A stretch of DNA of 27,406 nucleotides from Temnopleurus reevesii (GCA_036244855.1 BQKZ01005646.1:23323-50728); one strand, 5' to 3'; shown: positions 22,901 to 27,157, counted from the first letter of the stretch. Notes: generated by a model from the sequence alone, not told the origin. Made by a program: numbers and translations.

Positions 22901-25622
22901 AATGCTCTGCAGGAACACTGGCACAAAAAAAAATGGCATCAGCAAAACAAATTGGATGACCCATGTCATTGGCAATGCACCAAATTTGTAACCAGCTATG
23001 ATGTAATCGCTCCTCCTCGAGGTGTTACATATATTCAACCTGCTTGGTGGATGGCCAAATTATTAGTAATCACATAACAAACAATGGGTTTTGAATCTTA
23101 GTCATGTCAGTTTGTTTTCAAGAACTAAGGGGGTGTTGCTCAGAATCAACTGTAAATCAACTGCAACTTTGGAAATTGTAACGCGCATTTTTATTCGCGC
23201 GAGGTGTGCGCATTGAACAAGACGCGCATGAAACAATGATTTTGATTGGCGTATTCCGATCAACTGCAACTTGCGATCAATTGCAACCTTTGAGCAACAC
23301 ACACTTAGAGATGAATATATACTGGCTGCTCTGCACCCAGGATGTCATATGCTCGCTCACTGATTATGTGGTCCATACTTGAGAGCTTGGATATTATTGT
23401 AATAATTAAAGTAGCATTAACATTAGATCCTGATTGACAAGAGTGCTTTATATATAGCAATTATAATGCTCATCATGGGTTTTATTAATTGAATTATTAT
23501 GACTCTGCCACCTCAGGGTGGTGCCAGAGGCATTATTCCAACCTGTAGCAAGAAAATTTCAACTCAGATGTTGAAAACGGATATTCTGTTTTGTATCTTC
23601 AGTTTATGTCATTTACATCCTTAGAGTTGTGGGTGCTTTTTTTCCAAAGTGATTGTTTGTGCAAGTTCCAAAATATGCTCTATGCTCTGACAACATTAAA
23701 TTGCAATTAAATTGAAATAATTAGACTACAGTCAACTGGCATCAAGATTTATGCAGAGAAATTACTGTTTACACTACAATTTTTTAGAGTATTTATGTTG
23801 TGTTTAATAATTTCAATATTTACTCTCTTTTCTCTCTTCTCTATGTCATTCACTCTCTCCTATAGACAAAGCACCTGTTCCAACCGCACGGATCTTTGGT
23901 CCTATCGAGCAGGTCAAAGGTTATACCTTCAATGTTTCCTGTGCAGCAGAGTCCCCTCTAGGTATCCAGATCAACTGGAAGTGGGACTACCCAGCTCTTC
24001 ATGTAAGTCATGTTACTATTTAACAACCTTATTTTATTACGCATGGGTCTATGCGATGGGATATCCGCAATGGTTTGAGATGGTTCAAGGCTTCTTCAAT
24101 TGAGGAGGTCAAAGGTTACTCTTTACACATTCAAAATATCATGTAAGTTTTTCACTCAGGTACACTCCGTACCATCTGAATATTAGTCAAGGATCTATGG
24201 GTAATGGAATCATGTCAAGTAAGCAATATTATATTGGTTGGTACTTGTCACTGGAAGATACATAATAGACTGTTAATGTAAACATAGTTACCAACATTAT
24301 AGAATGAAAAATTAGGTTATTCCTATTTTGTTCCTATCTACAGCACAGAATAATGGGCAGATATCAGGTAGATGAATGTCTATTGCAGTATTGGCAGTGT
24401 TTACAAAATTTCTAGGCCTCAAAGAATATTTTCTGATTGTATATACAAAAAGCATTCTAAAAAATTAGAAGTACTCAAAAATATTTTCTAAAATCTCTTA
24501 AAAATATGTAAACTTTTCTTTCCTACAGCATCCTAATGCTGATCCCAACAACTACCGGGTGGATAAAAGCTCCCAAGAGATACAGTTGGATGTAGGAGAC
24601 TCTAACCGCCGTGCCTTCAGGAAGTTCACTGGAACATTGACCGTCTTTCAAGCAAGTCCAATAGACAATGGAACCTACACCTGTACTGTCAGCAACAACA
24701 ATGGCAATGGAAGCAGCTCTCATGCGGTTAAAATACTTGGTAGGTATTCAAAGGAATGGAGTGTTCTTAGAAGAAAAGTGGAGAGTGTTTGGAGACTGCC
24801 TTTCATATTGTAATGAGATTATGGCCAAACCTGTTTTGATAGGAAAATGAGTTTCACATTTTCCTGTCAGGGAAAATTCAGGGAATGTATGCTTAAGAAA
24901 TCCCTCATATCAGAATGAAATACCTGCCCCTGACCCCCACCAGGGAGAGGCGTTTCCTCTGGACTCCCGCTCCAATCGCTGCACTTTGCAAAATGTCAGG
25001 ATACTTTGTTCAGTCCTGTGGCATCTCTGGTTCAAAGCAATGGTTTTTATTAGCGCTTGCTGGTCAAATGCAACCTGCAATTGATCTTAACTTTGTAGTA
25101 ACACCCCCTAAGCCATGGTTTTATTTTTCACTTTCTTTTAGTCCTTTCTGTCTCTGATCCCTAGACCAGCCAACACAGAAATGGAGCCTTTAAAAGACCA
25201 GCTTATGCATCTTATTACGATGAGGAACATGCTAAAGCTATATTCAACATTAAATGCTTGAATTCTCTAGTTGGCTAATCAGAGTTTTTTTCCTTTCTCT
25301 CTCCTTTCATCAGACCAAGGCTACATCCATATGGAGCCACTCAAGGGCCAACTCATGCAGCTCGTCAGCGGTGAGGAACACGCCAAAGACCGTGGCAAGA
25401 TCATGGTCCATCTCAAGTACTTCCCACAAGCCGACTTCACATGGTTCAAGGATGGCATCGAGGTGGAAGCCCTCGATCAGCATCTCTTCCGTAGTCGCAT
25501 CAGGAAGGATCTGGCTCTGGTGAAGCTGAGTAACATCAATGCACAGCATGCAGGCAACTATACACTGATAGGGGATAATGGAGAAGTACAGGAGAGTGTC
25601 ACTATCAGGGTCGTTGTGCATG
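154..25622 (+). CDS. VEGFR-like receptor tyrosine kinase, ectodomain part of a multi-exon gene (open at both ends)
   Basis: Ten exons can be chained with consistent phases: 154-480, 1203-1475, 11432-11577, 17272-17473, 18159-18485, 19364-19687, 20296-20586, 23866-24002, 24529-24739 and 25314-25622, giving 849 codons of extracellular Ig domains. VEGFRs bind VEGF-family ligands through Ig2-Ig3 and signal through a cytoplasmic split kinase; neither transmembrane segment nor kinase is in the window. Family signs are the Ig1 L(D/E)W-x-(H/Y/W)P motif, the Ig2 NLNVTI and RYDSRKGF motifs, the Ig3 W(D)YP motif at an internal intron, and an Ig4 with no cysteines, as in vertebrate VEGFR and PDGFR. VEGFR is favoured over PDGFR by the Ig1 motif. 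The Ig1-2-3 block occurs twice. An in-frame TGA in the tenth-kilobase-plus exon 17272-17473 breaks the full-length reading. No ATG signal-peptide exon is visible, so the 5' end lies upstream. A chain of two separate genes is less likely because no Ig4-7, membrane or kinase exon separates the two blocks. Confidence 0.8.
481..1004 (+). other. Intron sequence, no feature seen
   Basis: AT-rich sequence between the Ig1A donor and a decayed Ig1-type exon. I see no other coding similarity or clear repeat in it. Confidence 0.6.
1005..1142 (+). pseudogene. Decayed Ig1-type exon between Ig1A and Ig2A
   Basis: An acceptor-like attttag ends at 1004 and is followed by GGAGCCACCG, resembling the GPPRL-coding start of Ig1A (GGCCCACCGAGG). 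After a large internal deletion, CATTCAA at 1043 and the bases following align with the SSVLTIT-SAD segment of Ig1A. From about 1085 to 1140 the sequence resembles the Ig1B tail: one frame reads C-R-D-D-H then KINIYVN, against S-R-Y-V-D-H then AINIFVA in Ig1B, with a TGA immediately after. The first half of the domain is missing, the frame changes along its length and there are internal stops, so it cannot encode an Ig domain. It is read as the remnant of a lost Ig1 copy, more B-like than A-like. Alignment was by eye on a short, diverged sequence. Confidence 0.5.
1203..1475 (+). CDS. Exon Ig2A: first VEGFR Ig2-type domain
   Basis: A 273-nt phase 1-1 exon encodes one Ig domain of the ligand-binding Ig2 type. 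The acceptor chosen is aaccag at 1197-1202, because it keeps phase 1 and matches where exon Ig2B begins. The nearer-consensus tttctag at 1158 would give phase 2 and break the chain from Ig1A. The donor is caag|gtaggt. Cysteines are in FIMPCRTT and DGHVCCVA. Between them, PNLNVTI and RYDSRKGFHIS align with SNLNVSL and SWDSKKGFTIP of human VEGFR2 Ig2, the best single match in the window. There is one sequon (NVT). An intron of almost 10 kb follows. Confidence 0.82.
1476..3253 (+). other. Intron sequence, first part of the ~10-kb intron
   Basis: AT-rich non-coding sequence. Apart from a short pentanucleotide repeat near 2514 I find no gene, RNA or recognisable element. The short open frame at 2542-2766 has no similarity to the Ig exons and no splice context. 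Confidence 0.55.
2514..2539. repeat. (TTGAA)n pentanucleotide repeat after an A-rich stretch
   Basis: About five TTGAA units follow tgaaaaataaaatga. A simple repeat after an A-rich, AATAAA-containing stretch is a common 3' end of non-LTR retroelements. No upstream element body is recognisable, so only the repeat is certain. Confidence 0.5.
3254..3371. repeat. Dispersed repeat, copy 1
   Basis: Shares TATTTCCGAAAA, GACAATAGAACC, CCGTGTATTCAACTGTG, CCATTGAATTTGC and TTTATAT, in the same order and orientation, with 13133-13288. The second copy has roughly 40 extra bases in the middle. The family was not identified. Confidence 0.65.
3372..5485 (+). other. Intron sequence, no feature seen
   Basis: AT-rich. 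A 9-bp inverted pair (AAAGGTTAT at 3407, ATAACCTTT at 3435) is the only small structure noted. Open frames at 3661-3879 and 4320-4529 on the minus strand and 4902-5093 on the plus strand are short and match nothing I recognise. Confidence 0.5.
5486..6123. mobile_element. Foldback / long-TIR non-autonomous element
   Basis: Two long arms are inverted copies of each other. The left arm (about 5486-5745) carries TTAAAGACTTGATCTGGGC, ATCAGACGAACAGAT, AATAAGAAAGTTATGA and GGTCACGTGCTTATGAC. The right arm (about 5885-6123) carries their reverse complements in reverse order: GGTCACGTGATTATGAC, then AATAAGAAAGTTATGA, ATCAGACGAACAGAT and TTAAAGACTTGGTCTGGGC when read on the minus strand. The central spacer is about 140 bp and includes a 9-bp tandem repeat at 5861-5903. 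There is no transposase. The layout matches foldback or long-TIR MITE elements. Target-site duplications were not resolved. Confidence 0.75.
5861..5903. repeat. Short tandem repeat, ~9-bp unit (AATGAGAAA)
   Basis: About four to five units of AATGAGAAA lie in the centre of the foldback element. The minus-strand open frame across it (5781-5966) reads the repeat as Phe/Ser and is not a gene. Confidence 0.7.
6165..7085. repeat. Degenerate tandem array, ~65-70-bp unit, interrupted by a SINE
   Basis: A recurrent block reads roughly CCCCTGTGTCAATG, then GAGATACTTTCAGAAGAT, then ACCCATTTCAAA, then a variable part with CCTACC. Recognisable units start near 6168, 6298, 6368, 6436, 6508, 6770 and 6988. 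About 200 bp near 6556-6760 no longer match. The unit at 6770 ends in CATTTCAAA exactly where a SINE tail begins, and the array resumes after the SINE, so the SINE came later. Confidence 0.65.
6812..6970 (-). mobile_element. tRNA-derived SINE, 5'-truncated copy
   Basis: On the minus strand the body runs from 6970 to an (ATT)n tail at 6812-6830. It shares CACCTG, GGTACC, the ATTATTACCCGGCTATAGC stretch and the paired GAGCGCTTA / AAGCGCTC tail motifs with the copies at 12214-12513 and 16907-17182. The tRNA-like head is absent, consistent with 5' truncation. Confidence 0.7.
7230..7312. repeat. Short tandem repeat, ~24-bp unit
   Basis: About three to four imperfect units of the form CTGCATAGAGTTCTGTATTT recur, with GTTCTGTATTTGCTACATA and ATTCTGTATCTGCTATGCA variants. 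Confidence 0.55.
10982..10999. other. Perfect 18-bp palindrome with AP-1-like half-sites
   Basis: ATGACTAAATTTAGTCAT is its own reverse complement and contains TGACTAA and TTAGTCA, which resemble bZIP (AP-1) sites. Its position in a long intron gives no functional support. Confidence 0.4.
11432..11577 (+). CDS. Exon Ig3A, first half
   Basis: A 146-nt phase 1-0 exon. The acceptor is tttctcttcag (ending 11431) and the donor is acg|gtaagg. It encodes QAPVLEP near the start, the first Ig cysteine in FTVTCEVL, a sequon (NLT) and ends in LTWDYPAET. The ending matches NWEYPSS of human VEGFR2 Ig3, and paralogous exon 23866-24002 ends at the same place (WKWDYPALH). The partner second half at 17272 is nearly 6 kb downstream. 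Only the two halves together keep frame: this exon alone cannot join the phase-1 acceptors further down. Confidence 0.8.
11578..12213 (+). other. Intron sequence, no feature seen
   Basis: AT-rich sequence after the Ig3A first-half donor. The open frame at 11919-12113 is short, hydrophobic and without splice or family support. Confidence 0.5.
12214..12513 (-). mobile_element. tRNA-derived SINE, near full-length
   Basis: Read on the minus strand from 12513, the head is GGAGGCGCCGTGG followed by an A-box-like TGGTTTAGTGG (12493-12503) and a perfect B-box GGTTCGAATCC (12449-12459), the internal RNA polymerase III promoter of a tRNA. A unique body follows, then GTAAAGCGCCTTGAGCA, GTGCTATATAAAT and an (ATTATT)n tail at 12214-12235. 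The GCGC..TATATAAAT tail type is widespread in animal SINEs mobilised by LINE machinery; this last point is recalled family knowledge. The plus-strand open frame at 12271-12525 is SINE sequence. Confidence 0.85.
12575..12652. repeat. 38-bp direct duplication around a single N (contig join)
   Basis: The 38 bases at 12575-12612 are repeated exactly at 12615-12652, with the ambiguous base N at 12614 between them. The pattern is that of two contig ends overlapping but joined with one N. The true sequence probably has one copy. Confidence 0.75.
12745..13070. repeat. Polypurine tract: (GGAGAA)n, (GATA)n, (GA)n
   Basis: The plus strand is almost pure purine, including about 87 uninterrupted purines at 12813-12899 built from GGAGAA units. 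GATA repeats follow near 12931-12951, then GA repeats to about 13010. The minus-strand open frames here encode only Ser/Phe or Leu runs and are low-complexity artefacts. A short (ATCT)n follows at 13115-13136. Confidence 0.85.
13133..13288. repeat. Dispersed repeat, copy 2
   Basis: Second copy of the sequence at 3254-3371, in the same orientation, with an internal segment of about 40 bases absent from copy 1. It begins directly after an (ATCT)n microsatellite. Confidence 0.65.
13708..13878. mobile_element. MITE-like element, ~171 bp
   Basis: The left end GGGTGGTGTTTCACCAAG and right end CTTGGTGAAACATCTCCC are 18-bp terminal inverted repeats with two mismatches. There is no coding capacity. 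The minus-strand open frame 13756-13965 is chance. Confidence 0.75.
14418..14588. mobile_element. MITE-like element, duplicate of 13708-13878
   Basis: Same element inside the second copy of the 709-bp duplication, with one base changed in the right terminal repeat (AACAACTCCC for AACATCTCCC). Probably not a separate insertion. Confidence 0.65.
14941..16149 (+). other. Intron sequence, no feature seen
   Basis: AT-rich sequence. The open frames at 14927-15169, 14935-15144 and 15110-15310 are short and resemble nothing I know. Confidence 0.5.
16150..16283. mobile_element. Diverged copy of the 13708-type MITE
   Basis: Shares CACAAGAA, CCAGTC, CGTAA, TTAAAG/TTTAAGAA and the right end ACTTGGTGAAACA with 13805-13872. 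The left end is worn. The plus-strand open frame at 16193-16426 begins inside it and is not a gene. Confidence 0.55.
16284..16874 (+). other. Intron sequence, no feature seen
   Basis: Non-coding sequence with no repeat or coding similarity recognised. Confidence 0.5.
16875..16906. repeat. Poly(A) run, 32 A
   Basis: An uninterrupted run of 32 A residues in an A-rich context, directly beside the AT-rich tail of a diverged SINE. Its exact length is uncertain in any assembly. Confidence 0.8.
16907..17182 (-). mobile_element. tRNA-derived SINE, old diverged copy
   Basis: On the minus strand, GGAAGCGTCATGGTT, CACCTTTCAA, CAAGAAATTAATTTACATTGTA, CTCAACCCAGGTAACATAAG and the (ATT)n-like tail align with the 12214-12513 copy in order. 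The B-box is destroyed (GTTTAAAACCATCC in place of GGTTCGAATCC), so it is presumably inactive. It ends about 90 bases before the Ig3A second-half exon. Confidence 0.7.
17272..17473 (+). pseudogene. Exon Ig3A, second half, with TGA at the conserved cysteine
   Basis: A 202-nt phase 0-1 exon with acceptor ttcatttcag and donor atag|gtaagg, paralogous to 24529-24739. It encodes IAEQKQGNYRIVTD at the start, then YVSTLRVERA and YDNGSYV, then a TGA at 17416-17418, then IATNFWDSYFAEVSVNVI. Ig3B has DNGTYTCTVSNN at the same place, so TGA replaces the second disulfide cysteine codon (TGT or TGC) by one base change. The rest is clean, with intact splice sites and no frameshift. That suggests a recent loss, a polymorphism or a base-call error rather than an old pseudoexon. 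Selenocysteine readthrough is a remote alternative. If real, the stop would truncate the receptor unless both Ig3A exons are skipped, which is frame-neutral (146 + 202 = 348 nt). Confidence 0.75.
17474..17925 (+). other. Intron between Ig3A and the truncated Ig1 copy
   Basis: No feature of its own except the last ~35 bases, which resemble the bases just upstream of Ig1B (GATTGATATTCTCATTG against GATTGACATTCTTATTG). The duplication that made the truncated copy therefore included intron sequence. Confidence 0.6.
17926..18065 (+). pseudogene. Truncated Ig1-type exon, partial tandem duplicate of Ig1B
   Basis: Behind an acceptor tcctgtcag, 140 nt match the first 46 codons of Ig1B: IGHVL, then IGPPRLASNTTERFL, ENTTLEI and FALEWIYPEA. 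The similarity stops at codon 46, followed by Phe and TAG (18069-18071). The second half of the domain, including the second cysteine, and a donor are absent. Against Ig1B I count 11 synonymous and 5 amino-acid-changing codon differences, so most of the divergence accumulated while both copies were under selection, or it has been homogenised. It could not be spliced in without introducing a stop. Confidence 0.85.
18159..18485 (+). CDS. Exon Ig1B: second VEGFR Ig1-type domain
   Basis: A 327-nt phase 1-1 exon, the same length as Ig1A. The acceptor is tttgttgtag and the donor is gaga|gtgagt. It encodes GPPRLASNTTERF, the first cysteine in EIHCTGG, LEWIYPEA, an extra CPTC pair, STLTVRDTR, and the second cysteine in DSGQFQCIYSR. 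It ends AINIFVA. Sequons are NTT (twice) and NHS. GPPRL is shared with Ig1A. It follows directly on the Ig3A pair and is itself followed by another Ig1-type exon, so two Ig1 domains lie in series or are used alternatively. Third positions are GC-richer than in Ig1A. Minus-strand open frames here are shadows. Confidence 0.87.
18500..18652. mobile_element. MITE-like element with telomere-like core
   Basis: The left end GGTGACCTGGCATTTGCTCC-AATGACAATTGC and the right end GCAATTGTCGCCGGAGCAGATGGCATGG are inverted copies. The centre is GTAGGGTTAGGGTTATGATTAGG, repeating the TTAGGG hexamer. It begins only 15 bases after the Ig1B donor. Related sequence occurs at 20594-20880 after the Ig2B donor. 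Confidence 0.65.
18653..19363 (+). other. Intron sequence between Ig1B and Ig1C
   Basis: Open frames at 18907-19101 and 18951-19289 are long for the intron but overlap each other. They lack splice context and Ig motifs, and their composition is ordinary intron. A short local repeat (AAGCCTTTGAATG / AAGCCTTTGATTT) lies near 18868-18894. Confidence 0.5.
19364..19687 (+). CDS. Exon Ig1C: third VEGFR Ig1-type domain
   Basis: A 324-nt phase 1-1 exon with acceptor gacccag and donor gatg|gtatgt. It encodes EGPPVIHVNDSYVIY, the first cysteine in IELLCTGS, LEWSWPKD (close to LDWLWPN of human VEGFR2), CPTC, STLRVTNVSTT and the second cysteine in DIGYYQCFYSR. It ends in ETSTEVYAYIT. Sequons are NDS and NVS. 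Of the three intact Ig1 exons it is the one followed directly by Ig2B-Ig3B-Ig4, so it is the best candidate for the ancestral Ig1. It is markedly GC-rich compared with flanking introns. The minus-strand frame 19411-19611 is a shadow. Confidence 0.88.
19688..20295 (+). other. Intron between Ig1C and Ig2B, no feature seen
   Basis: AT-rich, with no repeat or coding similarity recognised. Confidence 0.6.
20296..20586 (+). CDS. Exon Ig2B: second VEGFR Ig2-type domain
   Basis: A 291-nt phase 1-1 exon with acceptor ccaccatacag and donor gaag|gtgagt. It encodes DHTKLFTTTDWLFWGKF, the first cysteine in YTIPCLVTD, INVTLEYNEK, ISYDPRVGFRVPGNY and the second cysteine in MHCRARKG. It ends in TIFLNFE. ISYDPRVGF aligns with ISWDSKKGF of human VEGFR2 Ig2, and RVPGNY with TIPSYM. 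There are four N-glycosylation sequons (NYT, NVT, NYS, NLT), against one in Ig2A. In VEGFRs this domain with Ig3 forms the ligand contact, so cassette B probably keeps the binding role; that is inference. Confidence 0.87.
20594..20880. repeat. Degenerate copies of the 18500-type element
   Basis: Two units recur: one with TGATATTTTCTCTGATGATAATTACTC (20607 region), one with TGATATTTGCTCC and AGTGACAATTGCTC (20733 region). Each is followed by TTAGGTTTAGG-type telomere-like sequence. They are more diverged than 18500-18652 and again start within 10-20 bases of a splice donor. Confidence 0.55.
20881..23124 (+). other. Intron sequence between Ig2B and Ig3B
   Basis: No gene is supported. Open frames at 22274-22486, 22598-22849 and 22767-23077 overlap on both strands and show no family motifs. 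An imperfect RFX X-box-like GTTGCCATGACAAC lies at 21359-21372, and a strong hairpin at 21615-21645. Confidence 0.5.
21615..21645. other. Perfect 12-bp stem, 7-nt loop hairpin
   Basis: TGATACCCTGTC at 21615-21626 and GACAGGGTATCA at 21634-21645 are exact reverse complements around the loop TTCACAG. The stem is not visibly part of a longer inverted element. Confidence 0.6.
23125..23308. mobile_element. MITE-like element with CpG-rich core, ~184 bp
   Basis: The left end CTAAGGGGGTGTTGCTCA and the reverse complement of the right end (CTAAGTGTGTGTTGCTCA) match over 18 bases with two differences. Subterminal ATCAACTGCAACTT motifs are repeated near both ends. The core contains many CpGs (ACGCGC, TTCGCGCGAG, GTGCGC, GACGCGC), unlike the AT-rich surroundings. 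There is no coding capacity. Confidence 0.75.
23309..23865 (+). other. Intron sequence, no gene
   Basis: AT-rich. A GC-rich inverted pair (GCCACC / GGTGGTGCC) lies near 23508-23526. The sequence ends in a strong pyrimidine tract and tatag acceptor for Ig3B. Confidence 0.5.
23866..24002 (+). CDS. Exon Ig3B, first half
   Basis: A 137-nt phase 1-0 exon with acceptor ctctcctatag and donor cat|gtaagt. It encodes KAPVPTARIFGPIEQ, the first Ig3 cysteine in FNVSCAAES, and ends in QINWKWDYPALH. The ending matches NWEYPSS of human VEGFR2 Ig3, and the intron falls at the same codon position as in the paralogous Ig3A pair. That shows the two Ig3 domains come from duplication of an already split exon pair. 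QAPV/KAPV at the start is shared with Ig3A. Confidence 0.85.
24003..24528 (+). other. Intron splitting Ig3B, no feature seen
   Basis: AT-rich intron of 526 nt, against about 5.7 kb for the corresponding Ig3A intron. No repeats recognised. A partial echo of AGGTCAAAGGTTA (23911) recurs at 24107. Confidence 0.6.
24529..24739 (+). CDS. Exon Ig3B, second half
   Basis: A 211-nt phase 0-1 exon with acceptor tttcctacag and donor cttg|gtaggt. It encodes HPNADPNNYRVDK, FTGTLTVFQA, and the second cysteine in DNGTYTCTVSNN. It ends in SHAVKIL. The DNGTYTC motif corresponds to DQGLYTC of human VEGFR2 Ig3 and to the position of the TGA in Ig3A. Sequons include NGT and NGS. The minus-strand frame 24523-24723 is a shadow. 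Confidence 0.86.
24740..25164 (+). other. Intron between Ig3B and the Ig4 region
   Basis: No recognisable feature. The open frame at 24915-25157 has no Ig motif and runs into the pyrimidine tract of the decayed Ig4 copy. Confidence 0.5.
25165..25238 (+). pseudogene. Decayed Ig4 exon, 5' part, upstream of the intact Ig4
   Basis: After a preserved tgatccctag, the sequence ACCAGCCAACACAGAAATGGAGCC, TTAAAAGACCAGCTTATGCA and GAGGAACATGCTAAAG tracks the first ~74 bases of Ig4 (25314-25387) with substitutions and at least one frame change. A TAA appears early in the expected frame. Similarity ends at about GCTAAAG. It is a broken duplicate of the Ig4 exon start. Confidence 0.75.
25314..25622 (+). 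CDS. Exon Ig4: VEGFR Ig4-type domain lacking cysteines
   Basis: A 309-nt phase 1-1 exon with acceptor tcctttcatcag and donor catg|gtaagg. It encodes GYIHMEPLKGQ, KIMVHLKYFPQADFTWFKDG, LALVKLSNINAQHAGNYTL and VTIRVVVHG. There is no cysteine in the whole domain. VEGFR and PDGFR Ig4 domains typically lack the disulfide and make receptor-receptor contacts. DFTWFKDG aligns with EIKWYKNG, and AGNYTLI with TGNYTVI, of human VEGFR2. This is the only intact Ig4, placing it as the first domain after the duplicated Ig1-3 region. Decayed copies flank it on both sides. Minus-strand frame 25310-25621 is a shadow. Confidence 0.87.
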
Positions 25623-25739
25623 GTAAGGATGAAGACTTCTTGAATTCAATTACACTCCCTGTTATAAAAAAACCTGTCATTATGACAAGGTAATTATGAG
25701 GGTCCTAAATCTTTGTTTGATATGGTGTTTTAGCTATGA

Positions 25740-25812
25740 TATAACAAGGTTTAAACTTAAAATAGAGATATTGCTGGTCCCAAGGACCTTGTTATAACGA
25801 AGTTCAACTGTT
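25740..25812. mobile_element. Possible pogo/Tigger-like terminal fragment
   Basis: TATAACAAGGT (25740-25750) and ACCTTGTTATA (25786-25796) form an 11-bp inverted pair. The right end GACCTTGTTATAACGAAGTTCAACTGT resembles, from memory, pogo-type terminal repeats of the form CAGTnGAACnTCGTTATAAC. Only a short fragment is present. Confidence 0.35.
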
Positions 25813-26013
25813 TTAAACCAGGGCTCAATAAATTGTACTAAAATGTTGAAAAATCTCTAAATTAGCAATGAGATATATTGTTAAGACTTAACTTTCCGCA
25901 AATATTCAAACACTGCTTCTTACTCAGATTGAGAACAACAGAAACTTTCTGTTTCATTTATACTTGATGCAATGAAATTTGATCAAATAGTGTTAGAATA
26001 AAAATAAAAGAAA

Positions 26014-26112
26014 ATCAATGCCCAGCATGCAGGCAACTATACACTGATAGGGAATAATAGGGATGTACAGGAGAGTGTCACTACCAGGGTGGCTGTAAGG
26101 ATGAAGCCATCT
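26014..26112 (+). pseudogene. Decayed Ig4 exon, 3' part, downstream of the intact Ig4
   Basis: ATCAATGCCCAGCATGCAGG, CAACTATACACTGATAGGG and TACAGGAGAGTGTCACTA match the last ~95 bases of Ig4 (25536-25636) closely, and the match continues past the exon into intron sequence (GTAAGGATGAAG). Its frame reads NAQHAGNYTLIGNNRDVQES, still open. The exon's first two thirds are absent and the exon-intron border is altered (GCTGTAAGG for GCATGGTAAGG). Because both exon end and intron start are copied, this is a genomic duplication and not a processed copy. Confidence 0.82.
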
Positions 26113-26126
26113 TTAATTTAATGACC

Positions 26127-26293
26127 GGGAGGGCTTTTCATGAACCTTGTCGCCAGCAACAAGCAGTCATTTCCCTACAGTTACCATAGCAACAGTCAGA
26201 GATTGTGCTTGTCATCCAATCAAATTCAAGGGTTTTGTTGGATTAGAAAGCTCTCACTACTTGTCACTGATGACAAGTTTAATGATACGCTCT
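26127..26293. mobile_element. MITE-like element carrying an RFX X-box-like motif
   Basis: The left end GGGAGGGCTTTTCATGAAC-CTTGTCGCCAGCAACAAGCAGT and the reverse complement of the right end (TCATTAAACTTGTCATCAGT, then GACAAGTAGT) are imperfect inverted repeats, about 20 of 29 matching in the best part. GTTACCATAGCAAC at 26180-26193 fits the RFX X-box consensus GTNRCC-n-RGYAAC. No coding capacity. Confidence 0.55.
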
Positions 26294-27098
26294 CAAGATA
26301 TTCCATGATAATATGATCCATTCCAATTAAATGTTTAAAAAATCTCTGAATTGGGAAGTGTTATACAATCTTAAGAAGACTCAACATTTTACTCATGGAT
26401 TATCAAATTTTTACTTTTATTGTTGTCTTTCACAAATTGGAGGAAAATACATAGTCTTGCATTAAATCTGGATATTGAAGAAATGGAATAGAAAATTCCA
26501 TTTTTGACAAGAATTTTTTTTTTTTACTGAAAAATAATTCCTGAAATGGGTTTTCACCGTCTCTGCCTGTTTACTTGAAACAGTTTAATGTTGAGCTACT
26601 GTAATATCCAGGCTTGGTTTTGCAATTCGCTTCTTCTCTTCTGTGAGATTCAAATAGGTGCTGTAAGTTTTCCTGTGGAACATATTTCAATCATGACAAT
26701 ATGGAGCAAGTTTAATAGCCACCTTGATTTTATTTTTAGTAAATTTCCTTATTTATTTTACTCCTGTGGCGAAGGATGTGTGTCCTTTTACTACTTTCCT
26801 GGAGATGTTTCTGAGGGACTTGATTATTGGAGGAAGAAAATTGAAAAGGGCATTGATCCACTAGGGTGCTGTAGCAAGTAATTACCATGATGATGCTATT
26901 ATCGAGATCAAATTTAAATAGATTAGTGAGTCTCTTATACTTGGTTGAATGGGATGTTAGCAATGTTCTATACTCACGTTTCATTCGAAGGCTCCTCCTT
27001 TTATTGTGAACTACATGTGCTATTGGAAAATAAGTAACAATAATTGCTATCCAATGAAGATGTTAAACAAGTTCTCATTTTGAGAATATCAGTGTTGG
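26294..27098 (+). other. Intron sequence, no exon seen
   Basis: AT-rich. No Ig5-type exon can be found. Open frames at 26588-26881 (plus) and 26736-26984 (minus) are short, overlap each other and have no Ig motifs or flanking splice pattern. Confidence 0.5.
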
Positions 27099-27099
27099 T

Positions 27100-27100
<1 letters not shown>

Positions 27101-27157
<57 letters not shown>

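Noticed and set aside
22598..23077. Cluster of open frames on both strands in the Ig2B-Ig3B intron
   Set aside because: They overlap on opposite strands, are 60-85 residues and show no recognisable domain.
26588..26881. 97-residue open frame where Ig5 might be expected
   Set aside because: It lacks the Ig Trp and the D-x-G-x-Y-x-C pattern and has no flanking acceptor and donor in phase 1.
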